A stretch of 34,855 bases of DNA from CBCXVS01 sp965178525 (lineage in GTDB: Bacteria > Tectomicrobia > Entotheonellia > Entotheonellales > Entotheonellaceae). The notes under the pieces are model-generated. The model searched no databases. It was not told the DNA's origin and worked only from the letters and a program-made list of their open reading frames with translations. The position numbers and the translations under genes were made by a program. Location of the stretch: positions 1-34,855 of the forward strand of contig CBCXVS010000039.1 of assembly GCA_965178525.1 (NCBI GenBank), read 5' to 3'. Shown in pieces: positions 8,429-15,567 of this stretch (position 1 is its first letter; every line of letters begins with the position of its first letter).

Positions 8429-9247
8429 TCACGCCGCCTGCACGCTGAGGTAATACCCGGTGTATTTGCGCAAGTTGATCACGCCGGTATCAAAGATGAG
8501 GTATTGTCCCTTGATACCTTGCAGCATGCCCTCTGCCTCTGGCGACTTGTCCAGATTGAACGAGCGGATTTTGCTGGGGTAGATGAGGACCGGATAGGCA
8601 ATGTTCACCACCGGCTCGTCCAATACCTCCACGGCATCCGCACCAAACTGCGCCGTGACTGCCTCAATGTCGTCGCGGATGTGAGGTAGCAAGTGGTCCC
8701 GCTCCTCTGTCAAATTGACGTCAGGCGTCTCGCCCTTGAGCATCGCCCGCCAGTTAGTCGTGTCGGCAACAAAGCGTTTGAGCGCCATTTCCAACAGGCC
8801 GGACTGACGGCGCGTCTGCACTTTGAGAATCGGCACGGCCTGGCTGGCGCCCTGATCGATCCAGCGTGTCGGCACCTGGGACGTGCGGGTGATGCCGACT
8901 TTGAGGCCCGACGAATTCGCCAGATAGACGTAGTGAGGGATCATACAGTGGCGCTCGCCCCATTGCGGCTCGCGGCAAGTGCCCAGATGATAGTGACAGG
9001 TCTCCGGCTTCACGATGCACATGTCACACTGGGCCAGACGGGTACAACAGCGGTAGCAATATCCCTGGGAGAAACTTTTCTTGGTTTTGGCGCCGCAGGC
9101 CATACAATGGATCACGCCACGGTAGCTCAACGTCAGCCGGCGGCCCAAGAAAGGGTTCATGGGCAGGTGATCGTCCCCGATGGGCAGACGATAGGCGACC
9201 GGCGTCGTCAACTCGGTGGTCATTTTTTCGATCTGTCCGCTCAGCAC
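8429..9247 (-). CDS. DUF2797 protein with zinc-finger cysteines
   Basis: A 272-residue protein with the DUF2797 layout. The N-terminal third has a run of CxxC-type pairs (HCMACG, GYCYRCC, CDMCIVKPETC, GTCREP and HCMIPH), likely zinc sites. Then comes VYLANSSGLKVGITR with TRWIDQGASQA, which looks like the Y...KVGIT...R core of GIY-YIG-type domains. No biochemical role is established to my knowledge. The start is a GTG at 9247; an ATG eight codons later is possible. It follows the CoA-transferase gene by 23 nt on the same strand, so the two may be cotranscribed. Confidence 0.82.
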   Translation of the reverse strand: MLSGQIEKMTTELTTPVAYRLPIGDDHLPMNPFLGRRLTLSYRGVIHCMACGAKTKKSFSQGYCYRCCTRLAQCDMCIVKPETCHYHLGTCREPQWGERHCMIPHYVYLANSSGLKVGITRTSQVPTRWIDQGASQAVPILKVQTRRQSGLLEMALKRFVADTTNWRAMLKGETPDVNLTEERDHLLPHIRDDIEAVTAQFGADAVEVLDEPVVNIAYPVLIYPSKIRSFNLDKSPEAEGMLQGIKGQYLIFDTGVINLRKYTGYYLSVQAA

Positions 9248-9270
9248 GAATTCTCACCTCAGGCATGATG

Positions 9271-10488
9271 TTAACCGGGGACCTCATCGTAGTGATCCCA
9301 GTTGCCAATCACGTCGGTTTCATACAACTTCGCGATCTCTGAGTCGGAATACCCCAACAGGCCACCCAGCACCTCCTCGTTGTGCTCGCCCACTTGGGGC
9401 GTGGAGCCGACGACCGCCGGGGTGCGGTCGAAATGCCAGAAGTCGCCAGACACAGCAATGCTACCGGCCAGGAAATCGGGGACCTCCACCATCGCCCGGC
9501 GCTCCCATGGATGCGGGTCTTGGGCCGCTTGCGCGATGGTATTGACCGGCGCCGCCACCACGTCATGTTGGGTGAAGTGCGCAATCGCCTCTGGCATGGT
9601 CATGTTGGCCATCAGCTCCCGTATCGCCGCATTCACGACCTCACCATTGGCGGCCCGCTCGTGGCGCGTGGTAAAGCGCCGATCGTCCTGCCATTCCGGC
9701 TTCCCCAGAGCGTTACACACGCGGTGCCAGTGATGCTGGTCGCCGGCGGAAATTAAGACCCAGCCGTCTTTGCAGGGATATTGGCCGCTAGGCGGCGCGC
9801 TACCGGCGCCACCCCGCTTCGGCTCGATCCCGGCGCCATGGTAGGCCGTGATGGGAATTTCGGTCATACTGTAGCCCGAGTCCGCCAGACAGACGTCGAT
9901 GGTTTGCCCCTTGCCGGACATATCCCGCTCGTGCAGGGCCGCCAGGGTGCCAATGGCGGCGTGCAGCGCCGTGGTGCGGTCGATGATGGGCACACCGGCT
10001 CGAATGGGCGGCATGCCTTCCTCGCCCGTAACCATGGCGATACCGGCCATGGTCTGGCCGATGGGGTCATAGCCGATCTGGTCCCGGTACGGGCCAAACT
10101 GGCCGTAGGCAGAGACGTTGACCATGATGATGCGGGGATTTAGCTCCTTCACGATGCCGTACCCGAACCCCATCTTGTCGATGGTGCCAGGGCGGAAGTT
10201 CTGCAGCAGCACGTCAGAAATCTTGATCAATTTGCGCAGGGCGTCCTTGCCTTCTTCCTTGCGCAAGTCCATGCTGACGCTTTTTTTGCCGCTATTGTAC
10301 TGGACCCAGTAGGCGCTCTGTTTGCGCACCCATGGCGCGTGATACCGGGTTTCCTCACCGCCCAGACGCTCGATTTTAATGACTTCCGCACCCAAGCGGG
10401 CCAGCACCTGGGTACAGCGGGGTCCCGCCTGATGGCGGCCCAAGTCGATCACGCGGATGCCATCTAAAGGCCCTTTGCCATCTGCCAT
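9271..10488 (-). CDS. CaiB/BaiF family (type III) CoA-transferase
   Basis: The 405-residue protein begins GPLDGIRVIDLGRHQAGP and continues RLGAEVIKIERL, NSGKKSVSMDLRKEEG, DVLLQNFRPGTIDKMGFGY, and GYDPIGQTMAG. The aspartate of GYDPIGQ is at the position of the family's catalytic aspartate, which forms an acyl anhydride with the CoA donor. GQTIDVCLADS and SGQYPCKDGWVLISA follow. The ATG at 10488 was preferred over a GTG three codons upstream because AAAGGAG lies 8 nt before it and would overlap the GTG. It moves CoA between carboxylic acids; donor and acceptor are unknown. A small ABM monooxygenase gene lies upstream on the same strand. Confidence 0.92.
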   Translation of the reverse strand: MADGKGPLDGIRVIDLGRHQAGPRCTQVLARLGAEVIKIERLGGEETRYHAPWVRKQSAYWVQYNSGKKSVSMDLRKEEGKDALRKLIKISDVLLQNFRPGTIDKMGFGYGIVKELNPRIIMVNVSAYGQFGPYRDQIGYDPIGQTMAGIAMVTGEEGMPPIRAGVPIIDRTTALHAAIGTLAALHERDMSGKGQTIDVCLADSGYSMTEIPITAYHGAGIEPKRGGAGSAPPSGQYPCKDGWVLISAGDQHHWHRVCNALGKPEWQDDRRFTTRHERAANGEVVNAAIRELMANMTMPEAIAHFTQHDVVAAPVNTIAQAAQDPHPWERRAMVEVPDFLAGSIAVSGDFWHFDRTPAVVGSTPQVGEHNEEVLGGLLGYSDSEIAKLYETDVIGNWDHYDEVPG

Positions 10489-10536
10489 GTGCGTCACTCC
10501 TTTGGAAAAATGCTGCAGCGCATATTGTTCGGGAAG

Positions 10537-10854
10537 TTAGGTTGTTCGGATCCCTTCGGCCGCGATGACCACCTCATGCCGTTCCAACCGGCCATTGCCG
10601 GTGTAGGCTTCTTTGGGCAACGGGTTCTGATGCGCCAGGCGGAAATCCTCGCTCCCGACCCAGCCATCGAACGCCGCTTTGTCCTGCCAGACGGTCAGCA
10701 CCACGTAGGGGGATTCTTCATCCGCCGGGCGCAGCACCTGCATACTTACAAAGCCGGGTACCTTGTCGATTTGCCCTGCCCGATCACGGAAACGTTCCTC
10801 GAATTGCTCGCCCCATTGTGGAGCGACCGGAACGCGATTGGCGACCACGTACAT
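10537..10854 (-). CDS. Antibiotic biosynthesis monooxygenase (ABM) domain protein
   Basis: The 105-residue single-domain protein has the dimeric ferredoxin-like ABM fold. It starts MYVVANRVPVAPQWGEQFEE, then KVPGFVSMQVLRPADEES with YVVLTVWQDKAAFDGW and a final helix FRLAHQ. This arrangement is that of HmoA/IsdG-like proteins, which degrade heme or oxidise small aromatics; no substrate can be assigned. An AAGGAG-type site (AAGGAGTAGAGC) precedes the ATG. It lies 48 nt upstream of the CoA-transferase gene and probably shares its transcript. Confidence 0.85.
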   Translation of the reverse strand: MYVVANRVPVAPQWGEQFEERFRDRAGQIDKVPGFVSMQVLRPADEESPYVVLTVWQDKAAFDGWVGSEDFRLAHQNPLPKEAYTGNGRLERHEVVIAAEGIRTT

Positions 10855-11128
10855 GCTCTACTCCTTGCGGTTGAGGGTTGATCGGAATCCTGCCGGCACC
10901 AGCGGGTAGGAATGGCCCGGGACGTTTTTAAGTGGCGCTTGCCCCGTTGTGCGATACGTGCCCGAACAAAACTAAATTCATATTTTTCCTCTGGAAAAAC
11001 GATGTCGCTCATTTTGTCCAGGAACTTCATGCGTTGCCTACCCGAGAAAAGTATGGTAAGCATCTGCACCAAGGGTTGCAAGCGCGATGTCGCGTCACCC
11101 GGTGGACGCAAAGAGAGGAGAGAGAACC

Positions 11129-11590
11129 ATGAGTGTCGAAAATCCGGAACTCAAAACGTTCATTAAGCGGCTGCAGGATTCCTTCAATGACACGCTGAAC
11201 GCACTCATCGATTTGCCGTCGGAGTATCTGCAAGAGCCCTGCGGACACGGCTGTGCCCGCGGCGGTTCGGGGCGTGATCTTCTGGTGCATAACATCTTCC
11301 ATGAAAAGCAGCACACCGGCCAGATCTGGAGCATCCGCGATCAACTCCGAATCCTGCAAGGCTGGGGCAACCAGGACCTGCCTTTGTTGCTGGCCGACTA
11401 CTACACCTCGCGGGCGCAACTGATTGGGTCGTTGTTTGGCCTGACGGACGAGCAGCTCGACGCCAAGCCGCCCGATGGCGGCTGGACGGCGCGGGAAACG
11501 CTTGAGCATGTGCTGGATTGTGATCGGGGCTCGATTGACACGTTGCACGCCGAATTCAAGCAGGCGGCCAGCCAGACGGCTCAGAAATAG
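11129..11590 (+). CDS. DinB-fold protein
   Basis: The 153-residue helical protein looks like a member of the DinB/DUF664 superfamily. One metal-site segment is VHNIFHEKQHTGQI near residue 65; a second is ARETLEHVLDCD near residue 135, the usual 'W...e.l.Hv...d' ending (GGWTARETLEHV). The ATG at 11129 follows GAGAGGAGAGAGAACC, a strong ribosome site. DinB-fold proteins often bind a divalent metal and act as thiol-dependent enzymes; which reaction is unknown. It is divergent from the ABM gene across 274 nt, in which I see no other gene. Confidence 0.78.
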   Translation: MSVENPELKTFIKRLQDSFNDTLNALIDLPSEYLQEPCGHGCARGGSGRDLLVHNIFHEKQHTGQIWSIRDQLRILQGWGNQDLPLLLADYYTSRAQLIGSLFGLTDEQLDAKPPDGGWTARETLEHVLDCDRGSIDTLHAEFKQAASQTAQK

Positions 11591-11634
11591 GCGGCCGCGC
11601 CTGACCACCCCTGCTGGCGCCGGATGGCGCCGCG

Positions 11635-11976
11635 CTATGCGTCGGCGAGCGGTACGGCCAGGGAGACCCGAAACTCCTCGCCGATGCTGCGCGCAATGTG
11701 GCCATGGCCGGTCAAGTCTTCGGCCACCAGGACGTCGCCGGGTTGGAGCCGCCGCTTGGTGCCGTCAGCGGTTTCGAACTCCGCTGTGCCCGACAGGTTG
11801 ACCACGTATTGACGCCGGGGGGCGGTGTGATAGTCGGAGAAAGAAGGGGAGGTGCGGCGATTTAAGTTGATCGGCCCGTCCCCGATATTGTTGACGATTT
11901 CCGCGAACTGGTCCGGGGTCAAGTCCTCAAAATGGGATTCCCCATCGTCGCCGGTATACACTCGGACGATCTGCAT
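11635..11976 (-). CDS. Small cupin-domain protein
   Basis: A 113-residue single cupin barrel. The first motif is weak, with one histidine (SDYHTAPRRQYVVNLSGTAE); the second is clearer, LQPGDVLVAEDLTGHGH. The protein lacks the full H-x-H of metal cupins, so it may be a non-enzymatic or divergent member. AGGAGGAATGACTC precedes the ATG. It converges with the DinB gene. Confidence 0.75.
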   Translation of the reverse strand: MQIVRVYTGDDGESHFEDLTPDQFAEIVNNIGDGPINLNRRTSPSFSDYHTAPRRQYVVNLSGTAEFETADGTKRRLQPGDVLVAEDLTGHGHIARSIGEEFRVSLAVPLADA

Positions 11977-12098
11977 GAGTCATTCCTCCTGCGCTGATGG
12001 TGGCAAGACGGCGAGAGCCGCCTTCGATCGCTACGGGGCTAAGTTGGCATCTATCATAATGCGTCCTGAGACAGGAGGCAACTGCGTACCCGGATTGC

Positions 12099-12233
12099 TC
12101 ATGCCGGCAAGGCGTCGGCATCGAGCAAATTCAGCAGTTCCTGCGGCGTATAGACCGGAAGATGAGCGTGCGAAAAGTCCTTCTTGTTTCTCGTCACGAT
12201 GACCTCAGCGGCCACGCGTACAAAACAGAACTT
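12099..12233 (-). pseudogene. C-terminal remnant of a PIN-domain toxin
   Basis: Directly after the antitoxin stop, the same frame reads on as VRVAAEVIVTRNKKDFSHAH, then LPVYTPQELLNLLDADALPA and a TGA. This is the typical end of a VapC/PIN toxin: the 'adaivTrd.kDF' strand with the last acidic residue, then the 'lpvltPeeLL' tail. The first two-thirds of the toxin, with the other active-site acids, are gone. There is no start codon of its own. The fragment cannot be an active ribonuclease. Confidence 0.8.
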
Positions 12234-12473
12234 TCAAAGGTACTTTTCCTCCAAATACTTCTGATAGTCCCTGAGATCAACCTGAGATTCTTTCAGAGCC
12301 CCTTTCAGTTTGTGCACCGCTGGGGTAAGCTCGGATGCTGACTGAGAGCTGGAACTCAAAAGAGAGAAGTATTCCGCCACCAGCTGCGAGACCGACTTGC
12401 CCGACGCTTTGGCGTACGCTTTGGCCTGCTTGACGAGCTGCTCGTCGAGGCGAAGCGTGAGTTTCGTTTGCAT
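12234..12473 (-). CDS. DUF6364-like ribbon-helix-helix antitoxin
   Basis: The 79-residue protein begins KLTLRLDEQLVKQAKAYAKA, then GKSVSQLVAEYF, the ribbon-helix-helix pattern of antitoxins paired with PIN toxins (DUF6364 group). The acidic/basic tail DLRDYQKYLEEKYL would wrap the toxin. The gene is intact, while the toxin behind it survives only as its last ~45 codons. A palindromic operator lies immediately upstream, which fits autoregulation. AGGGTGTCCGC precedes the ATG. Confidence 0.8.
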   Translation of the reverse strand: MQTKLTLRLDEQLVKQAKAYAKASGKSVSQLVAEYFSLLSSSSQSASELTPAVHKLKGALKESQVDLRDYQKYLEEKYL

Positions 12474-12490
12474 GCGGACACCCTTCTATT

Positions 12491-12522
12491 TGACGTATAG
12501 AATTTTTCTATATTGTACGTCA
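12491..12522 (-). promoter_or_regulatory. Palindromic operator/promoter of the DUF6364-like antitoxin gene
   Basis: A nested inverted repeat: outer arms TGACGTA (12491-12497) and TACGTCA (12516-12522), inner arms ATAGAA and TTCTAT. It lies 18-49 nt before the antitoxin ATG and contains TACAAT, a likely -10 element, on the minus strand. The placement suits autorepression by the antitoxin. Confidence 0.6.
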
Positions 12523-12670
12523 GTCATGGCGACAGACGAATATGGCAGCTCTGTCCGGCTGCTACTGTTCGCTGTAGTCCATCATGGAAACGCCGCCGTC
12601 GTCGTTAAACCATGGTCGAGGAGGATAGAGAAGATGTAGCGGCGGGTCAACTGTGCTGGTGTGCTAATCT

Positions 12671-12841
12671 TTACACGGCCAAGCTGAGCCGGATGGCGCG
12701 GTTGGCGACGATGACTCTGTCGGCGTACTGGTTGCCAATATTGTTCGAGATGATCAGGGCAGGACGCGTCTTGGCGATTTCAGAACCAACCGTCGGACCA
12801 AGATTCATCCAGTATACATCACCACGCTGGGAGAAGCTCAT
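12671..12841 (-). pseudogene. mazF: MazF toxin with a large internal deletion
   Basis: The reading frame of 56 codons starts as a canonical MazF: RGDVYWMNLGPTVGSEIAKT, then RPALIISNNIGNQYADRVIVA. Right after IVA it jumps to NRAIRLSLAV and stops. That ending matches the normal C-terminus of MazF proteins ('...vd.AI.lSLgl'). So about half of a ~110-residue toxin is missing in frame, including the central beta strands and the region with the conserved serine/threonine of the active site. Its ATG overlaps the MazE-like stop (4 nt), so translational coupling is kept. The product should not cleave RNA but might still bind the antitoxin. Confidence 0.85.
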
Positions 12842-13074
12842 GCAGGCCACCCTTCCCCATCAAGTGCCTGCCAGTCCTGATTCAATTCCTGTCGCTCCCC
12901 GCGAGTTGCCTGATACCCTTCGCGCATCCGGGCTTCTAATTCGGCCTGTTCAAGGTGATGGATATGTGCCGTCAGCAGCTCGTTTACCAATTGACTGAAC
13001 CCACGCGCCGGGACGTATCGTCGTATCCGAGCCAGTAGCGCTTCATCGACGTAAATAGGGGTTCTTGCCGCCAT
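12838..13074 (-). CDS. MazE-like ribbon-helix-helix antitoxin
   Basis: A 78-residue protein with an N-terminal ribbon-helix-helix pattern (TPIYVDEALLARIRRYVPA, then GFSQLVNELL) and a charged C-terminal helix followed by NQDWQALDGEGWPA, the acidic/aromatic tail that blocks MazF in this family. It is intact, although the coupled MazF is not. GGGGATGATTT precedes the ATG. A promoter with four GACAT/ATGTC boxes lies upstream. Confidence 0.82.
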   Translation of the reverse strand: MAARTPIYVDEALLARIRRYVPARGFSQLVNELLTAHIHHLEQAELEARMREGYQATRGERQELNQDWQALDGEGWPA

Positions 13075-13091
13075 AAATCATCCCCTTATTA

Positions 13092-13150
13092 GACATCACT
13101 AAAAGACATCTATATCGTATGTCCTCATCTTTATGAAGTCAATGCATGTC
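13092..13150 (-). promoter_or_regulatory. mazE promoter with four GACAT/ATGTC operator boxes
   Basis: On the minus strand TTGACT (13137-13142) and TACGAT (13114-13119) are 17 bp apart, a good sigma70-type pair. Pentamers GACAT at 13092 and 13105 face ATGTC at 13119 and 13146. The inner pair forms an inverted repeat over the -10 element. This is the arrangement expected for an autoregulated toxin-antitoxin operon. Confidence 0.6.
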
Positions 13151-13157
13151 TTCATTA

Positions 13158-13982
13158 TCATTCATCAAATAGCCCCAACTGACCTGGATGCCCTGAGGCA
13201 CGCCACGCAATCTTTCGAGGCACACGCCCGCTCTCATCAACCCCTCCTAAATGGTTGATGGTTTTTGCCACTTGAGGTACGCAGTATGTCGTCATTTCTT
13301 CTTGAATTTGCTGACTGGTGAAACGCAGCACATTCCAACCCTTCGACTCCAAGTCATTGTTCCGACGATTGTCTGCCCTTGCTTGTTTAGGATTGGCATG
13401 CCACGCATCCCCGTCCGTTTCCACATCGATTTTGCCCTTGGCGCAATAGATTGCAAAATCTAAGGCATAGTTGCGTTGTCCAATTTTGACAAATTCTTGT
13501 CTTACAGCTTGAATCTATAGGCACTTAAATTCTGCCCATAGCTTGTCCTCTAACGGACTATCATCATACAAATCATTGATTTCGACTGCTTTGATCAATT
13601 TCTCCAACGTCGTCGGAATAAAAACGATCCGCCGCCAGCGTCAGCTGATAATAGGAGCTGGCAATCGTTGTAATGGTTCAAGGAAAATCTGGTAGTAGAG
13701 TTCATGGCTGTTCTTATTATGAATATCTTTGGGAAGAAGTTGCCAACGCAACAACTGACGAAAATGGCGTACACGAGCATAGTAGGAAATAGAATGGGCT
13801 TCTACACCGAAAGCTTTGGTTTGATAAAAGGCGATCCACTGCGGAGGCCAGAATGACTTAAGCCATTTTTCAACGCTACTAGCAGGGATACGATACCAAT
13901 GCTTTTTTTGAAAAATATCAAAGTCAGACAGATCATTTATAATAGCGACTAAAACTTCACCACGATAGGACATCTTGAACAT
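13158..13982 (-). pseudogene. DUF559-type nuclease-like gene with two in-frame stop codons
   Basis: A single uninterrupted frame of 275 codons runs from ATG at 13982 to the stop at 13158, broken only by TGA at 13643-13641 and TAG at 13517-13515. The parts join into one recognisable protein: an N-terminal region (SYRGEVLVAIINDLSDFDIF, HWYRIPASSVEKW, PPQWIAFYQTKAFG, YYARVRHFRQLLR), then RRIVFIPTTLEKLIKAVEIN, SPLEDKLWAEFK, and a C-terminal restriction-endonuclease-like domain (YALDFAIYC, KIDVETDGDAWH, NDLESKGWNVLRFTSQQIQEE). D/E residues in LDFAIYC and DVETDGD are the expected metal ligands. The frame being otherwise intact suggests recent inactivation. Confidence 0.75.
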
Positions 13983-14403
13983 GAATCCTACGTTAAGCTT
14001 CCTATCTGACCACCGAGATCGTCAGGGGCCGTAGTACTCAGCCATGTTGCGGTGGCATGGTTTGTCATGAAAACATGGTTACACAGAATTTATCGTTCGG
14101 ATGGGGTGGAGAAGCACTTTAACCAACCCGGCGTCAGGCTCCGTTTTCGTTCCCGACGATTTCCGAATCGCGACGCACGTCCGGATACTCACCCCGGCGC
14201 AAGCTGGACGTACATCACCCGGTCTCGGATTGTGAGAGGTGAATGTCGGGCGACACATGGCAGGTGAAGATTGTCTGACCACATTCGGAATGTGTGAAGG
14301 TGCGGTTAATGACTGGAAAAGCTTTTGATACAATTGGGCAATACTCGTGTGGTTGCCACACTGCGACCGACGACGAAGGAAGACCCCGGTAAGAAAGAAT
14401 GTT
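13983..14403. other. Intergenic stretch without a recognised gene
   Basis: These 421 nt separate the broken DUF559-type gene from the TPR gene. Open frames exist on both strands, but none shows family motifs, a ribosome site or typical codon use. The central part (about 14100-14300) is GC-rich and unlike the AT-rich flanks, so it may be a fragment of a lost element. I cannot identify it. Confidence 0.4.
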
Positions 14404-15567
14404 TCAAGCCGCTGATTGGAGCCTTTCTTGCACGAGTTGGTATTCGGGCGACTCCGGATGCAATTTGATGAGGGCTTCTTGCCAGAACGCTTTCGCTTTT
14501 TCGATTTCGTCTATCGCTTTGTATATCACCCCGAGATTGCCCAGAGTCCTGCCCTCACCCTGCCGGTCGCCGATCTCGCGGCTGATGGCTAGAACCCGCT
14601 CACAAAACTCGACCGCTTTCGCGACCTGCCCCAAGGTGGAGGAGGCATTCCCGAGATTGGCCAAGGCATTGCCCTCACCCTGCCGATCGCCGATTTCGCG
14701 GCTGATGGCCAAGGCCCGCTCGTGATGCTCGATGGCTTTGGTGACTTCACCTAAGTCGAAGTAGGTTTTCCCGAGATTGCCCAGGGCACTGCTCTCACCC
14801 CGCCGATCACCGATCTCGCGGCTCGTGGCCAGGGCCTGCTCTGCGTTTATTAATGCCTTTTGATACGCACCCAACACACCGTACAGATTCGCCAGCCGTA
14901 AGAGCATGCGTCCTTCAGCCTGGCGGTCACGCTGCTCAGGAGGAAGGGCCTGATAGTCCACGAGTAGACCTTCGATTGCCTTGACGCGTTCCCACTTCTC
15001 GGCGGCAGGTAAATTTCCCACTTCCCACGCATCCCCTGAAGTGAACGAGGATATCAAAGCTGTCATCTCGGCTGGTGTCGGGTCAAAGTAGTACACCGCG
15101 GAGCGGATGGAGAAAAAATCGGGCGCGCCCCGTATGATCGCGGCAAGGACATATTCGGGAACCCACAGCACCAGCGGACAAGGCACGATCTCCGGAAAAG
15201 AGTTGCGAGCGGCATTGAGGTTGGCAACGAATGGCGCCGCATGGGCCTCAGCGACGGTTGGAAGGGAGTATTCCAAACCGGAGACAAACACCGCTCCAGG
15301 GGGTGGCTGAGCGATGCGAGGTCGCAGCGCATCAAGCAGATGACGGATCGGCTCATCAAAGTGAATCTCCTGTGCCGTGACTTGTGAGAGATGATGTTGG
15401 AAATCCTTGATGAGCCGTCTGCGTTGGTTAGGCAAATTACAACAGACAAAGAACAGCTTGAAGCCTTCGGACAACTCCAGCGCACGCGCTAACGTGCACA
15501 ATTCATCTTTTTCGTCTAGCGCCGCAAGCTCAAATGGTTCGTTACCTGTGAATGGATCGGCACTCAT
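14404..15567 (-). CDS. TPR protein with an N-terminal NTPase-like domain, partner of the AAA ATPase
   Basis: The start at 15567 overlaps the ATPase stop as ATGA. The protein has 387 residues. Residues ~20-190 contain LCTLARALELSEGFKLFFVC, CNLPNQRRRLIKDFQ, PPGAVFVSGLEYSLP and PCPLVLWVPEYVLAAIIRGA, followed by PDFFSIRSAVYYF. This layout recalls a P-loop-type fold that lacks Walker A, and I have seen similar domains ahead of TPRs in cyanobacteria and Chloroflexi. A linker (WERVKAIEGLLVDYQ) leads to about four TPRs of the 40-residue kinesin-light-chain type, each with ALAISREIGDRQGEG-like repeats. Function unknown. The coupling implies a complex with the ATPase: one senses through TPRs, the other switches with ATP. 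That is inference. Confidence 0.72.
   Translation of the reverse strand: MSADPFTGNEPFELAALDEKDELCTLARALELSEGFKLFFVCCNLPNQRRRLIKDFQHHLSQVTAQEIHFDEPIRHLLDALRPRIAQPPPGAVFVSGLEYSLPTVAEAHAAPFVANLNAARNSFPEIVPCPLVLWVPEYVLAAIIRGAPDFFSIRSAVYYFDPTPAEMTALISSFTSGDAWEVGNLPAAEKWERVKAIEGLLVDYQALPPEQRDRQAEGRMLLRLANLYGVLGAYQKALINAEQALATSREIGDRRGESSALGNLGKTYFDLGEVTKAIEHHERALAISREIGDRQGEGNALANLGNASSTLGQVAKAVEFCERVLAISREIGDRQGEGRTLGNLGVIYKAIDEIEKAKAFWQEALIKLHPESPEYQLVQERLQSAA

Noticed and set aside
14052..14333. Open frames on both strands in the DUF559-TPR gap
   Set aside because: No family motif or start signal, and the two frames overlap on opposite strands.
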